Shown here: piece by piece, positions 1 to 11,748 of the stretch
Position numbering within the stretch: the stretch's first letter is position 1
Layout of the letters: the number at the start of each line of letters is the position of its first letter
From: Cotesia glomerata
Taxonomy: Eukaryota; Arthropoda; Insecta; Hymenoptera; Braconidae
Length of the DNA: 64,000 nt
NCBI RefSeq assembly: GCF_020080835.1
Contig: NC_058159.1
Span: forward strand, 29,177,525 to 29,241,524
Reading direction: 5' to 3'
Notes under the pieces: model-generated
What the model was told of the DNA's origin: nothing
Databases searched by the model: none
The model's input: the letters and a program-made list of their open reading frames with translations, nothing else
Position numbers and translations under genes: made by a program

Positions 1-90
1 ATTGCTAATCTCAATCCTATTATTTATTCTGCAGTATTTTTTTCAATTTGATAAATCGCGTTACTAATACCAAAAGAGGATATGAAAATA

Positions 91-355
91 TGGTAAATAT
101 TTACAAGTGAGGTCAACCATTTCAATTTTTATTTTTTTGAACGAAATTTCTATTTGATTTTATTGATATATCTTTTATTGAAACCTGCATTAAAAAAATG
201 AACAATTTAAAAAAAAAATTTATGAATTTTTTAGAAAATTGTGATATTCAATTATTTTTTTTTTTTAATTGTTTGTTTTTTTATGTACTTTAAAAAAAAA
301 TAAAATAGAAATTTTATCCAAAAGCATAAGAGCCAACATTTTTTCCAATTTTCGC
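91..355. repeat. foldback element copy 1, partial
   Basis: Starts with the family terminus GGTAAATATTTACAAGTGAGG and runs through the characteristic CGAAATTTCTATTTGATTTTA block, then breaks off near 355 in unrelated AT-rich sequence. Same family as the copies near 1.6, 10.9, 11.3, 31.4, 33.9, 46.2, 48.6, 49.1 and 54.8 kb. Confidence 0.65.
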
Positions 356-1186
356 GAGTTACCAAAATTTCTTAGTTTAAGAATTTTTCTACTCAAATCA
401 AGAAGATGAAATTCTTCAAAATTATTCACTTGATTCAAGTAAATTTTTTTTTCTGTGTGTGTACTATAATTATCTATTTATGCACAGAAAAAAAAAATTA
501 TTGAATACAGAGTAAATTTTCTTGACTCAGAAAAAAATTTTAAAAGAAAAATGTTTTGGACTAAATTAATTTTTTTTCAATCCTGATAAAATTAATAAAT
601 ATCAAAAAATTTAAACTTAAATTTAGCAAAAGGAAATCAACTGCTAGAAAACTTTATATTTAATATTTTATACATGCAAAATAGAGAGAAAATAAGGTTA
701 ATTTCTGTATCCTAGTTTGGAGCTAGAATTCTAGCCAATAAAACCGCGTGTTATTGAAATAGTTTTTCATTTTAGATCTTCGGGAAGTTACTATAAATTT
801 ATTTCCACATATTTTTTATGGTCACTGTGATCGGTTTTATTTTAGTGCTCGAGTATTTTACAGTTTTCTGAGTAAAAATACTAATGGAGCTGGAAAATTT
901 ATTTTTATTGAATAAAAGATGTAAGATCCGGTGTGAAGACCGTGTAAGTCATATACTTGCGGGTTGATTATATTAAGTAGTTTTTTTATTGAAAAAACTC
1001 GGAGACACGAAGAGAAAATGTTAAGTGCATTTGTAAATATTATAGTCACACGAATATGAAAAATTTTGTTTTATTATTTCTGTCTAGAGAGTTAATACTA
1101 TTAGTTTTTACTATTTCGCGGTATTAATGCCCAAAAGGCGTACCTCAAAAAATTTTTATTTTCTATGTTTTGTAATTATTTATAAG

Positions 1187-1580
1187 ATTTAAGATTTAAG
1201 ATTTAAGTTTATTAATGCCAAGGCACAGGCCAGATGGCAACTTTTCATTATTACATAATAATACAAAATACATAGTGATCATAATTTTTAATTTATGGTT
1301 TTCGATTTAACAATTTGCTCAACTTCACTAAAACGATTTATCAATTAATAATAATAATCAATTTAAAAGTCTAACTCTAAAAAATAATCAAAAACTTTGT
1401 TTTTAAATACTTCAAGACTATTTGAGTTAACAATATCACTAGGTAATTCTTGCCATACTCTTATCACAGTCACCAAAACGAGTGTTCCAAATAAGTCGTC
1501 GTAAAGCGTGGTAATTCAAAAGAAGTGTGTTTCTTCGCTGCTAACCTATCCGAGCGTCTTACATCTGCTTCTTCGACAAA
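1187..1580 (-). pseudogene. 3' end of a non-LTR retrotransposon (LINE), degenerate
   Basis: Read on the minus strand, one frame gives RRSDRLAAKKHTSFELP followed by TTTYLEHSF (about 1580-1470). After a frameshift another frame gives WQELPSDIVNSNSLEVFK and a stop at 1363. This is the usual C-terminal tail of LINE reverse-transcriptase proteins (a Y/SF..LWN-LP..V..S.. pattern). It is followed by a short 3' UTR with AATAAA and a simple tail of CTTAAAT repeats (1187-1210), typical of LINE 3' ends. It is 5'-truncated and broken by the frameshift. The clade cannot be assigned from this fragment. Confidence 0.7.
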
Positions 1581-1581
1581 T

Positions 1582-1960
1582 AAGTGGGGTATTTTGAGCC
1601 ATAACTAGGTGAAAAATTAACATTTTCAAATTTTTGATTCTGCTTGTTTTTACGGTACATTTATGATAAAAAATGTCGTGAAAGAAAAAAATAAAGATTT
1701 CGATAGCTTTTTTACGTTCAAAAGTTGGAAAAAATTTTGGCTCTCATGTTTTTGGATAAAATTTCTACTTTATTTTTTTTTTATGTTTTTGATATATTAT
1801 TTTTTGAAGTAAGATAAAAGCCCCAATATATGATCATATACTGGTACATGATCATATATTGGGGCTTTTACCTTACATAAAAAAAGAAAAATTAAAAAAA
1901 AAAAAAAGTTAAATATCACAATTTTATAAATTTTTTTGAAAATACCCCACTTATACATAT
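1582..1960. repeat. foldback element copy 2
   Basis: Terminal AAGTGGGG at the left and CCCCACTT at the right, with the family's internal TTTGGATAAAATTTCTA block. Interrupted by a 68-bp hairpin at 1809-1876. Confidence 0.6.
1809..1876. mobile_element. 68-bp perfect-type hairpin inserted in a foldback copy
   Basis: Arms begin GTAAGATAAAAGCCCC and end GGGGCTTTTACCTTAC, pairing almost completely around a CTGG centre. Other copies of the host family read straight through gtacataaaa at this point. The sequence is therefore an insertion, apparently into a TA dinucleotide that became duplicated. Confidence 0.6.
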
Positions 1961-2119
1961 TTACAAAATATTGTAAAATTGTCTAACTAATTATTAAGAT
2001 TTAGGGAAAAATTATTTAAAATTTACATTAGATTTATTTTAAACGTTTTATCGACTTTGAAGTTAATTTTTAGTGCAGCGAAAGTATGAAATATTAACTA
2101 ATAATAAAATGTATTGCAG

Positions 2120-2526
2120 GTCCAACAAAAGGATACGGCGACCTGGAGCTTCCGCAGAAGAGCAGCAAATCGTTACTTGCAAACGTGTTGGACCTCGACG
2201 ACAATGCCTTGGCGACTCACAATAACATGTTAAACAACGTGTACAGCACACCGGGTCCTCATCACCACATAAGTCACAGTCACAGCCATATGCACACAGC
2301 AGCGTCTCAAACACCCCATCACCATCACAGTCACACACCGGCGCCGACGCCTCATCATCAGCACTCGACGCCGCTTCCACACTCTTCGTACTCCCATCAA
2401 ATAAGTCACACACCGCACCACCATCAGCATCCCCAAGACGGCGGACCACCGCAGGTTGAAACGATATTACAAAACACTTGTTTATGCTCGCGCTACGAGC
2501 TCGTTCTCATTTTAAAGGAAATTAAG
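2120..2526 (+). CDS. nAChRalpha1: alpha1-like exon: M3-M4 loop, histidine-rich
   Basis: Acceptor ttgcag ends at 2119 and donor gtacgt begins at 2527. The exon enters with two bases of a split codon, then reads PTKGYGDLELPQKSSKS and on to LVLILKEIK, ending in phase 0. Between about 2260 and 2440 histidine dominates (HHHISHSHSHMH, HHHHSH, HHHQHPQDGG). No stop in frame. The opposite-strand frames here are open only because of the biased codons. Confidence 0.85.
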
Positions 2527-5500
2527 GTACGTTATTCCTATTAATTATTAATTTTAATTACTAGCTTTAAGATATATCAATTAGCTAGGATGGTTTAGTT
2601 CAACGTTATTTTACTACTCATTAACACGCTAATTATTCACTTCCGCGGACTGCTTTTTAAAACTTTTTAAGAAAAAAAAAGTTTTATAAAACTAAACTCG
2701 GAAGCTCTTTTCAGAAATTATCTAAACAGCTTTTGCGGTCGATCTATACGATATTTCTCTAACCAGTGAACCGATTGCCTGAAAATTTAGCTTGTATATT
2801 CAGCAAACATTACTTCATCGTCTGATGAACCAGAATCCCGATAAGTAACATGCTTTTTACTTTTTTGCGGAACTAAAAACCGAAGTTTAACAAAAAATTT
2901 GTTTGCGTTAAAGTTTTTACTAATTTTAAGGTTTGTTTTTTATTTTTTTTTTTTTTTTGAGGATGCTAGGAAATAAAAAACGCCACTTGGCCACACCCGA
3001 AATGGAAGGTAGATTTTACAGAATTAAATTCTTGATAAAATAACATACACTGAAAAAAAAAAAAAAATTAATTTGATTCAAGAGAAAAATTCTTGAACTA
3101 AGAAAGTAATTTTGAATCAAAACGAAAAATTCAAGAATTATTATTATTATTATTATTTTATTGTTTCTTGGCCATTGAGTCAAAGCTCCTTGCGGTCATC
3201 CAAGATACAGAGAAAATATATATATATATATACAGTATAACATAATACATAAAATAATAGCAACAGTATAAATAAAAGAAGGAATACCGGTAAAAATTGA
3301 TTAATTTATTAATTCACTCAACCACTCAAGAATCAAGTAAAATTTTCTTAAATCAAGTAAAATTTATTAGTTCAATAATTTTTCTACTCAAATTAAGAAG
3401 ATTAAGTTCTTCAAAATTAAATACTTGGTTCAAAAACATTTTTTTTATGTATATAAGTCGGTTGTACTACACATTGCCTGAAAGTGGTTCAATTGCACTC
3501 TTAACTTTGATAAATTAACTAAAAATGGTCGAAAAGTCAATGTTGTAAACGTAAAATTAAAAGTAATTTCATGAGCTATCACATGGATTTTTCAAAAATT
3601 AATTATCTCTTTTCAACCAAAAGTAATATATAAATAAAGTGACCAAAAACGTGATTTTCACTATTTTGATCATTTTAAAGAGCTACCATTTCTAAACTTA
3701 CTGACAAATTTCGCTCATTTTAAGGTTCATACAAGCTAATTGTTCAAGGAATCTAAATACTAAATTTCATTAGGAATTGTTAAGAATTTTCCATAGAATA
3801 ACATTGATAAGTCGGTTGTACTACACATTGCCTGAAAATTCTTCAATTGCACTCTTAATTTTAATAAAATAACTAAAAATGGTCAAAATGTCAATGTTAT
3901 ATCCGTCAAATTAAAAGTAATTTCATGAGCTATCACATGAATTTTTAAAAAATTAATTATCTCTTTTCAATTAAAAGTTATACATCAATTTAACTGATCG
4001 AAAACGTGATTTTCACTATTTTGAAAATTTTAAATGTCCGCCATTTCTAAACTAATTGATCGATTTTGCTTGTCTTCAAACTCGTTCAAGGTAATTACCC
4101 AAAAAATATGTGTACCAAGTTTAATCTTAATCCGTTGATAATTGTAGACGTTATCGTGTCCACAAGCCGCGTTATATTACATATATATTATATATAAGTA
4201 CATAAATTTATAAACTTTTGAACCAATACTAATTTTGAGGCTTACTCGACTACATAAGAGATAAAATGACAAAATTCCGTGTGAATTCCAACACAAGGAC
4301 CAATGCAATAGATAGATGGCTGCCCAATTTTAAAACACAGTAACGACGAAATTTTTATATCTGATTTTTTTTTAGTATTGCTGCATTTCTTATCTTTTAG
4401 ACCTTAATTTCAAGTATTTTTTCTTAAAAATATTTATATTTAACTATTTTCTATTTATAAATCAAATTTTTTATCAATTTGGCGCGCAAATTTTTCTTGA
4501 ATAAGAAAAATTAAAAAAATCATAAAATTGTCAGTTACTGTGTGTTTGAAATTGTGCAGCTACCTAAAAATAAACTTCTGGTATCAGAATACAAGTAAAA
4601 AAAATAAAAAATATTATTTTAATTTAATTTTATTAAAAAAAAAAGACATTTCTTCTTTCGTTTGAAATTATCTGGCGCGTCAAAAATTAAACTAACTAAA
4701 AAACTGTCGAGAAAATCTACTAGAATAAAGGCAAATTATAATTATCTGTACCATTGAAATTACAATTTAATTATCTAAGAGGAATTTTGTAAAAAAAAAG
4801 TTAATTATTTTTTAATTGATATTTTAAAAAAACCAATGTGCATTATGTGGTTAGCGGGTTTATTTTTATTATATATTTTTTCTTGTCAATCTGCGCAGTC
4901 GGCGAGCACGATCGATGTGATCATGTGAGGAGAAATGCATACGTATAAACCTAAGGGATAATTCAAGCTTGCTGAGTTGGCGCGAATTGAATTCTCTTTT
5001 TTTTATCGTCTAGTTCTCGTTATGTTATACCACGCGTATATAAGAGTACTATATATTAATATTTGACTAAGATTATTAGGTTTTTAATCTCGACATAATT
5101 AAACCCTCGACAGAGTTGAGGTAGCTTAATATATGTATATATTAGACAAGTATAAAAGCAAAGGTCGATATATCGAACAGAATAATATATACAGAAGTAA
5201 AGCTTTTGAGTAAAAAAAATAATTTGACAATATTTTAACAACTCTTGGCAGTTTTCCCGCTGGCCCTTTACTTTTTTCCGTTTATATTATTTTGATAATG
5301 TTTTGTAATAACTTTTTAGGTCACTGATTTTATCTTGTTGAAGAAAATAATAAAAAAACACATTTAATAAACTGCAGCGTACTTATTGTGCTTAAAATAA
5401 TTTAAAGTTACTGCATGGTTTATAATCACTTTGACTCTCTATTTCTAATTGCTGACTCTGACAATGATTTAATTGCTCCACCGGAATCCCTTTAGCTTTT

Positions 5501-6998
5501 TAAGATGTTAATTAAAATATTTTAACCTTATTAATTTATTTTTATTTATAATACATATTCAATCGACAAATTGATTATGTTAATTAATAGAAATTAAAAA
5601 TTAATTTAATCTAATCAATTATTTTTTTCATAAAAATATAAATCTTAAAAATAATACCAGACAGTTTCATTGAATTTACAAATTTAATTTTAACAACCTT
5701 GCAATCACAATAAATAAAATTTTGCTTAAATAATGACTTTTGTTGAATTGCACTGTACTTTCTTAAACATTGACGTTTTTAAAGATATAAACTCATCCCG
5801 ATGTTACACTCATCAAGAGCTTTCATTTGAGTACCCACATGTATTTTGATATATTTTTCATATATATACATATATATAATATTTATAAATATATGAAAAA
5901 TTGATGTGGGTACTCAAATGAAAGGTCTCGATAAGTGTAACATCAGGATGAGCTTATATCTTTAAAAATATCATTAATTGACCAGATACAATGTCATTTC
6001 TTAATTATTAACGTTTTTAAAGATATAAACTCATCTCGATGCTACACTCATCAAGACCTTTCATTTGAGTACCCACATGGCATTTTTTATATATTTCATA
6101 TATATGGTATTTGTGAAATATATAAATATATAAAATATATGAAAAATTGATGTGGGTACTCAAATGAAAGGTATCGATGAAGGTAATGTCGGGGTGAGCT
6201 TAGATCTTTAAAAATCCCATTAGTTGACAAGATACAATGCCATGTCTTAATAATTGACGTTTTTAAAGATATAAACTCATCCTGATGTTACACTCATCGA
6301 GAACTTTCGTTTGAGTACCCACATGGCATTTTATTTATATTTTTTTCCCCTCCGGGCGTAAAGCGTCAACTTTAGCCCCGCTGCGCTAAACGAAGTTGCA
6401 GCTTTACGCCTCCGTCGAGGACAAAAATAGTATACACTCCTCGGGAAGTAAATAAGAAAGCCTCAGATCACATGTAATTGTTGGCCGAGGCGAAGCCGAG
6501 GTCAACAAACATGTGATCTGAGACATTTCTTACTTTACTTCCCTAGGGGTGTAATGTACTATTATATGTATGGTATTTGTGAAATATATAAATATATAAA
6601 ATATATGAAAAATTGATGTGGGTAATCAAATGAAAGCTCTTGATAAGTATAACATCGGGATGAGCTTATATCTTTAAAAATGTCAATAATTCACAAAATA
6701 CACTGGCCACAAAATTTTGCTTATCCTCTTAATAATATGGATTAATAAAACACATGAATTAAAAAAAAAATTTACACAATTGATAAATATTTATTGTCAA
6801 TATAATAATTGATAAAATTTTCTGTTACAGATTATAACCGATCAATTAAAAGATAACGACGAGCAAACAAAAATAACAAACGACTGGAAGTTTGCAGCGA
6901 TGGTGATTGACAGGATGTGCCTAATCATTTTTACACTGTTCACCATAATTGCCACAATCACCGTCCTATTCTCGGCGCCTCACATTATCGTCACGTGA
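2120..6998 (+). CDS. nAChRalpha1: nicotinic acetylcholine receptor alpha1-like subunit, 3' part
   Basis: Subunit of a pentameric acetylcholine-gated cation channel of the neuronal plasma membrane. Only the end of the large cytoplasmic M3-M4 loop and the M4 helix are in the window, in two exons (2120-2526 and 6831-6998); the extracellular domain and M1-M3 lie to the left. The loop carries SSKSLLANVLD and a ~55-residue histidine-rich stretch. After the intron come DWKFAAMVIDR and the hydrophobic M4 with FTLFTIIATITV, ending SAPHIIVT and a stop. That ending is what I recall for insect alpha1/alpha2 subunits, and the SSKSLLANVLD motif also points to alpha1. The Cys-pair that defines alpha subunits is outside the window, so the assignment rests on the C-terminus. 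Convergent with the beta1 gene about 24 kb away. Confidence 0.8.
3130..3240 (-). repeat. second LINE 3'-end remnant with (TAA)n tail
   Basis: On the minus strand a short 3' UTR with CAATGGCCAAGAAACAATAAA-like sequence runs into a TAA repeat at 3139-3160. The plan resembles the LINE end near 1.2 kb (CCTTGGC then AATAAA then a simple tail). It is too short to classify. Confidence 0.4.
3453..4160. repeat. tandem duplication, period about 354 bp
   Basis: AAGTCGGTTGTACTACACAT occurs at 3455 and 3809, and the following ~250 bp (to GTGATTTTCACTATTTTG) align with substitutions. Lies in the intron between the two alpha1-like exons. Confidence 0.7.
5690..6741 (-). mobile_element. Helitron-like element 1 (quasi-palindromic interior)
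   Basis: Orientation minus. The 5' end is at 6741: reverse-complement TCCATATTATTAAGAGGATA, preceded by A. The degenerate 3' end is near 5690, where CTAR has become TTAA and the terminal hairpin is reduced. The interior holds three quasi-palindromic units, each with arms TCATTTGAGTACCCACAT / ATGTGGGTACTCAAATGA around an ATATAT centre. The unit at 6250-6690 is interrupted by a double-hairpin element. Intronic, ending about 90 bp before the last alpha1-like exon. Confidence 0.65.
6345..6562 (+). mobile_element. GC-rich double-hairpin element, copy 1
   Basis: Two adjacent hairpins. The first has arms GGCGTAAAGC / GCTTTACGCC with CGCTGCGCTAAACG between them. The second spans TAGTATACACTCC to GGTGTAATGTACTA, with CTCAGATCACATGT / ACATGTGATCTGAG arms and a GAGGCGAAGCC loop. 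It is inserted in the centre of a Helitron-like unit and is far richer in GC than its surroundings. Confidence 0.7.
6831..6998 (+). CDS. nAChRalpha1: alpha1-like last coding exon: M4 and C-terminus
   Basis: Acceptor ctgttacag ends at 6830. The exon starts in phase 0, matching the previous exon, and encodes 55 residues: ITDQLKDNDEQ, DWKFAAMVIDRMC, the M4 helix, then SAPHIIVT and a TGA stop at 6996. Confidence 0.85.
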   Translation: MITDQLKDNDEQTKITNDWKFAAMVIDRMCLIIFTLFTIIATITVLFSAPHIIVT

Positions 6999-8463
6999 TT
7001 TAGGAAAAAGCAAGCTCGCCACAACGTGGAGACGCTGAGCATCGCAATAATCGCTTATCATAATCATCCTCATAATCTTTATAATAATCATCGTCATTAC
7101 TACCATCACCGCATTTATTATGATACGACTATTGGTTGTTACGGGTGGTTGTTGTTGTCGCACTTGTGCTACAATCGCACTATCATATTTAATGCTTGTA
7201 AAATTGAAACTCAATAATACTTATATTATAACGATATAACTTTTTTTCCCGACATAATAAAAGGGTCAAAAATTTTATATTACATAATAAATAATAACTA
7301 ATAACTACATGAGTCATACATCCGATCGGCACACTTTTCAGCTCCATACGTAGTCTTTTAAAAAAATTTAAAAAAAATAAAAAAAAAAAATTGTACACGT
7401 CATATTCTTTCAATACCGACAATAATAATTAGTGCCGTCCCACGCAATCAAGTGAAATTTAATATCCAAAAATTATTAAGTAAAACCTACGCAATTTTTT
7501 TTTTTTAATTTATTTTTACTCATTTAAAAATAATAATAATAATAATATTAAATTATTAATATTAAATTAATAATTATAATTATAATTATTTTATAATAAT
7601 TATAATTATAATTATTATCTAATTATAATTAAAAATTATTTTTTATAATTATAAATAATAATTAATATTAAATCTCAATAATAATAATAATATTGATAAA
7701 AAAATTAAACATCCCACTTACGGCACGTTTTATTATTGTCGCTATTAATCATCAAAAATATATTTAATAAATTATTTTGTCAGATTATTAATTTAATAAA
7801 AAGTGTGCCATTACGGATAAAAATGACGTTTGATAAAATAAATAATAATATATATAATAAATAAAAAAAAAAAAAAAAAATTGAAACCGGCACATCGTAA
7901 AAAAATATTTGTGCAAGAAATGCCAATGCGCACATATTATACTCTCAACACAATGAACTGCCAAGGTAATTCAAATGCCAGTGAATTTTACTATCCGTAT
8001 CAGTAGTACGTAATAACGACTATGATAAAAAAATATTAAAATTTATACTACGAGATTAAGTGGCGTGCGATATAAATAGCACACATTTTTTAAAGAATAA
8101 AACAAATAAAATAGACGTGATCTGAATATATAGACGAAAAATGAAATGAAACAAACGATTTACGTAGGATTAGCCTGTTAATTTTAAGCGTCATCAAATT
8201 TGTTTAAATAAATCATAAATCCAATAAAAAAAAAATTAAATAATTAATTACAAAATACAAAAGCATGTAAAAAGGTCTTTTTTTATAATATATATACGTA
8301 TACATATGTATGTATGTATATATGTGTATAAGTACATAATTATAACTGTAATCGCTCTCTATACATATAATATCCAATAATCTTCAGATATTAAATCTAG
8401 TCTATTGAATCTTTTTTCAATTCTATTGCCATCATCTTGTCTGATATCTGGTGTATTAATGTA
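6999..8463. other. 3' flank of the alpha1-like gene, AT-rich
   Basis: No coding exon seen. A candidate poly(A) signal (aataaa) lies near 7254. The stretch 7500-7900 is nearly pure A/T with ATTATAATTA repeats. The 3' UTR probably occupies the first part. Confidence 0.4.
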
Positions 8464-9041
8464 ATATCGCGTTCCAGATGCCATAAGGGCGTATACCGGC
8501 AAAAGGTCCCGGTGAAAAGCCATAAGGGCGTAAAAAAAAAATTATAATTTTTTTTTCTAAGTCCAAAAAAATGTTTAGTTTGGAAAAAAAAATTTTTTTT
8601 GCATTTCTGCACATTTCATTAAAAAATAAGCTGGTCCCCAAAAAAAAATTTTTTTTATACGCCCTTATGGGTTTCAAGCCATGAAAGCGTATAATAAAAA
8701 TTCTATTTTTTTTTCTGTTCAAAAAAATTTTTAGTTTGGAAAAAAATTTTTTTTTGCATTTCTGTACGTTTCATTAAAGACTACGTCAGTTCCCAAAAAA
8801 ATTTTTTTTTAGTAATCAACTTATTTTTGAATGAAACGTACAGAAATGCAAAAAAAAAATTTTGGCTATACTAAAAATTTTTTTGGACTTAGAAAAAAAA
8901 TTTTTTTTTTAGAACCGACGTAGTTTTTCATGAAACGTGGAGAAATGCAAAAAAAAATTTTTCTCTATACTAAAAATTTTTTTGGACAAAAAAAAATACA
9001 ATTTTTATTATTACGCCCTCATAGCATCTGTAACGTGATAT
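8464..9041. mobile_element. 578-bp element with ~30-bp terminal inverted repeats
   Basis: Left end ATATCGCGTTCCAGATGCCA and right end, reverse-complemented, ATATCACGTTACAGATGCTA, both continuing into RAGGGCGTAA. The interior is itself inverted: TTTGCATTTCTGYACRTTTC on the left and GAAACGTRSAGAAATGCAAA on the right, each present twice. No coding capacity; non-autonomous. Confidence 0.7.
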
Positions 9042-10854
9042 ATTTTCGGCCGCACGCCACACATTAAAAGGCCGATTAAAAAGGCATTTGCTTTTGAAAA
9101 TGCCCAAAATCGGTTTATCCGTCAATACTTTGTCCATATAACAACAAAATTAAATAAAAGAAAAAAATGATAAAATATTAAAATTGCATCGAAGCGGATT
9201 TAACTTAATATAACTTACTTAATATGAAATTAACGTACACGCAGACATTTGAGTATACACTTGCGCGAAAGACCCTCTCAAAATAAAAAACAATAAATAA
9301 AATAACTACATTGCTATTGATGTATTCTATTGCATCTCCACGTCTTCCAAAATCAATTGTTTCGTCGTCGTACGCATTAAAATTTCTCTACTGGTGGGTG
9401 GTACTTAAAATAATTAAATGAAGAAAAGAAAATAATAATAGTAATGATAACAATGAAAAACTAACAGTCGTTATTATTATTGTTATTTTAAAAAATAATA
9501 AGTAAAAAATATGAGAATGAATAAAGAACAAAAGATACGAAACAATTGAATGACTAAAAGTTCTGTAAACTTTTTAGGTGGCGAGATTTTAATGGGTACC
9601 AGTTGAACATTTCAAAGTTTCTCAACACTTTTAGGTATCTTTAAAATTACACTTTACCCTTTAACGAAAAGTAAATAAAATAAATAAATAAATATGTAAG
9701 TATATTAACATAAATTGATTATTTTTTCGACAGTAAATCGTCAATTATTAAATATTTATTTATTAAAATATTTAAAATTTTTTTTTTAAATTTAAATTGA
9801 GTTAGAATAATTTTTTATCGATGTTTATAATTAAAAATTATAATAAAGAGGCTTTATAATATTGTTTGAGGATTGCGTAGATAAAGGCTCACTAAAAAAT
9901 TTTGTTAAAAAATTAATTGAAGAATATATTAATATATTTAATTATAAAAATTTGGCTACTGACGCGACAACCAATCACATCTTAAATAAGATATTGATAT
10001 TGACGTTATTAATATAAAGTAATAAAAAAATAAAAACGTTGTTGATGTTAATCGAATTATTAAAAAAATATAAAATAAAAAAAAAAGGTTAGAAGAAATA
10101 CGCGGAAGAAATAAAATATTTAAGAGCTAGATAATTAGTTAGGCACTCTCCCAAATTTTATTTTCGTTTCGTTTTATTTGGGACGAGTTTTATTATTATT
10201 ATTTCTTTTTTGAGTCGGTGATTGATATTTCCAGTTTGCTAGGTAATTATTTTATTTATTGTTTAGTTACTTTATATTTATTAAGTAATAATAATTGATT
10301 ATTTATATTGTATGTAATTAAAAGTAATATTTTATACGAACCAAATATACGTATTTAAATTTATTCCGAATTATGTGCAGTGCAATTTTACATTTATAAA
10401 AATAATTATTAAATCAAGTCGAAAGTAGTGAATTATTATTATAAATAAATTTATCAGACTGTTATTTATTTATTACAAGGTATATTTGTAAATTAGTGTA
10501 CTGGTATCAAGTCTTTTCTTGTATAAAAAGGCTACCAACTTTTTTATTTTTTTTTTTAATTAATTTTTTTTCTTAAAATTAATTTTTTTAAAGAAAAAAA
10601 TTATAAGAATTTAAAGTAATTAATTTACAATTTTTTTATTTTAGTATTTTTATTTTTAGTGAGAGTTTAAATGGATAAATTTTTATGATTGATAATAAAT
10701 TGTTGGTACACCTGTGATGAAATTTGGGTTAAGAGTTATGATTTATTTTTTTGAAGGTAAAAATTTTATTTGATGTTATAAAATAATGAATTAATGTCTG
10801 AAATGGATTTCTTTATAGTTTTGTTTTAAAAATTAAGGTAATTATTTACAAATG
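9042..10854. other. AT-rich intergenic DNA, nothing recognised
   Basis: No open frame of interest, no clear repeat border and no RNA gene recognised. It may include a long 3' UTR of the alpha1-like gene, but nothing here shows it. Confidence 0.4.
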
Positions 10855-11257
10855 GAGTTTATTGATTTATTTTTTTTGAAAAATACATAAAAAAATGATC
10901 AATTTGAAAAAAAAGCTGATTATCACAATTTTCTAAAAAATTTATAAATTTTTTAGAAAATTGTAATGTTTAATTTTTTTTTTTAATTGTTCGTTTTTTT
11001 ATGTACTTTTCAAAAAAAATATATCGAAAACATCAAAAAAAGATAAAATAGAAATTTTATCCAAAAACATGAGAGCCAAAATTTTTTCCAAATTTTAAAG
11101 GCAAAAAAGCTATCGAAATCTTTATTTTTTTCTTTCACGACATTTTTTATCATAAATGCGCCGTAAAAATAACCAGATTAAAAAAAAATTAAAAAATGTT
11201 AATTTTTCACCTAGATATAGTCAAAAATGTGGTTGACCTCACTTGTAAATAATTACT
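10855..11257. repeat. foldback element copy 3
   Basis: Has the ATTGTGATATT / TTTTAGAAAATTGTGA arm blocks and ends in GTTGACCTCACTTGTAAATAATTAC. The left terminus is missing. Lies head-to-tail with the next copy. Confidence 0.65.
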
Positions 11258-11261
11258 TTTT

Positions 11262-11748
11262 TGGTAAATATTTAAAAGTAGGGTCAACCATTTCAATTTT
11301 TATTTTATAACGAAATTTCTATTTGATTTTATTGATATATTTCTTTTTGAAAAATGCATAAAAAAATAAATAATTAAAAAAAAAAAAAAGTTGATTATCA
11401 CAATTTTAAAAAATTTTCAAAAAAATTTCTAAATCTTTTAGAAAATTGTGATATTTAACTTTATTTTTTTAATTTTTCGTTTTTTATGTTCTTTTCAAAA
11501 ATAAATATATCAAAAACATCAAAAAAAAGATGAAATAGAAATTTGATCTAAAAACATGAGAGCCAAAATTTTTTCCAACTTTTGAAGGCAAAAAAGCTAT
11601 TGAAATCTTTATTTTTTTTTACGACATTTTTTATCATAAATGCGCTGTAAAAACAATCAGAATAAAAAGGAATTAAAAAATTTTAATTTTTCACCTAGAT
11701 ATGGCTAAAAATGTGGTTACCCCACTTGTAAATAATTACCAAAATTAA
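11262..11748. repeat. foldback element copy 4, full length
   Basis: Starts TTGGTAAATATTTAAAAGTA and ends CCACTTGTAAATAATTACCAA, about 485 bp. Internally it carries CGAAATTTCTATTTGATTTT near one end and CTAGATATGG plus GCGCTGTAAAAACA near the other, the two asymmetric subterminal blocks of the family. Confidence 0.75.

Larger units (their letters stand above)
1..2119. other. intron sequence upstream of the alpha1-like exon
   Basis: AT-rich non-coding DNA ending in a 3' splice site (ttgcag) at 2119. It should be an intron of the receptor gene whose earlier exons lie left of the window. It holds two foldback-element copies, a 68-bp hairpin and a LINE 3' fragment, listed separately. I found no exon in it. 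Confidence 0.6.

Noticed and set aside
2063..2449. Cysteine-rich open frame on the minus strand
   Set aside because: It is the antisense shadow of the histidine-rich exon; CAC/CAT codons read as GTG/ATG and TGC-type codons in reverse.
8397..8722. Overlapping minus-strand open frames near 8.5 kb
   Set aside because: They lie within the 8464-9041 inverted-repeat element and consist of translated A/T runs.
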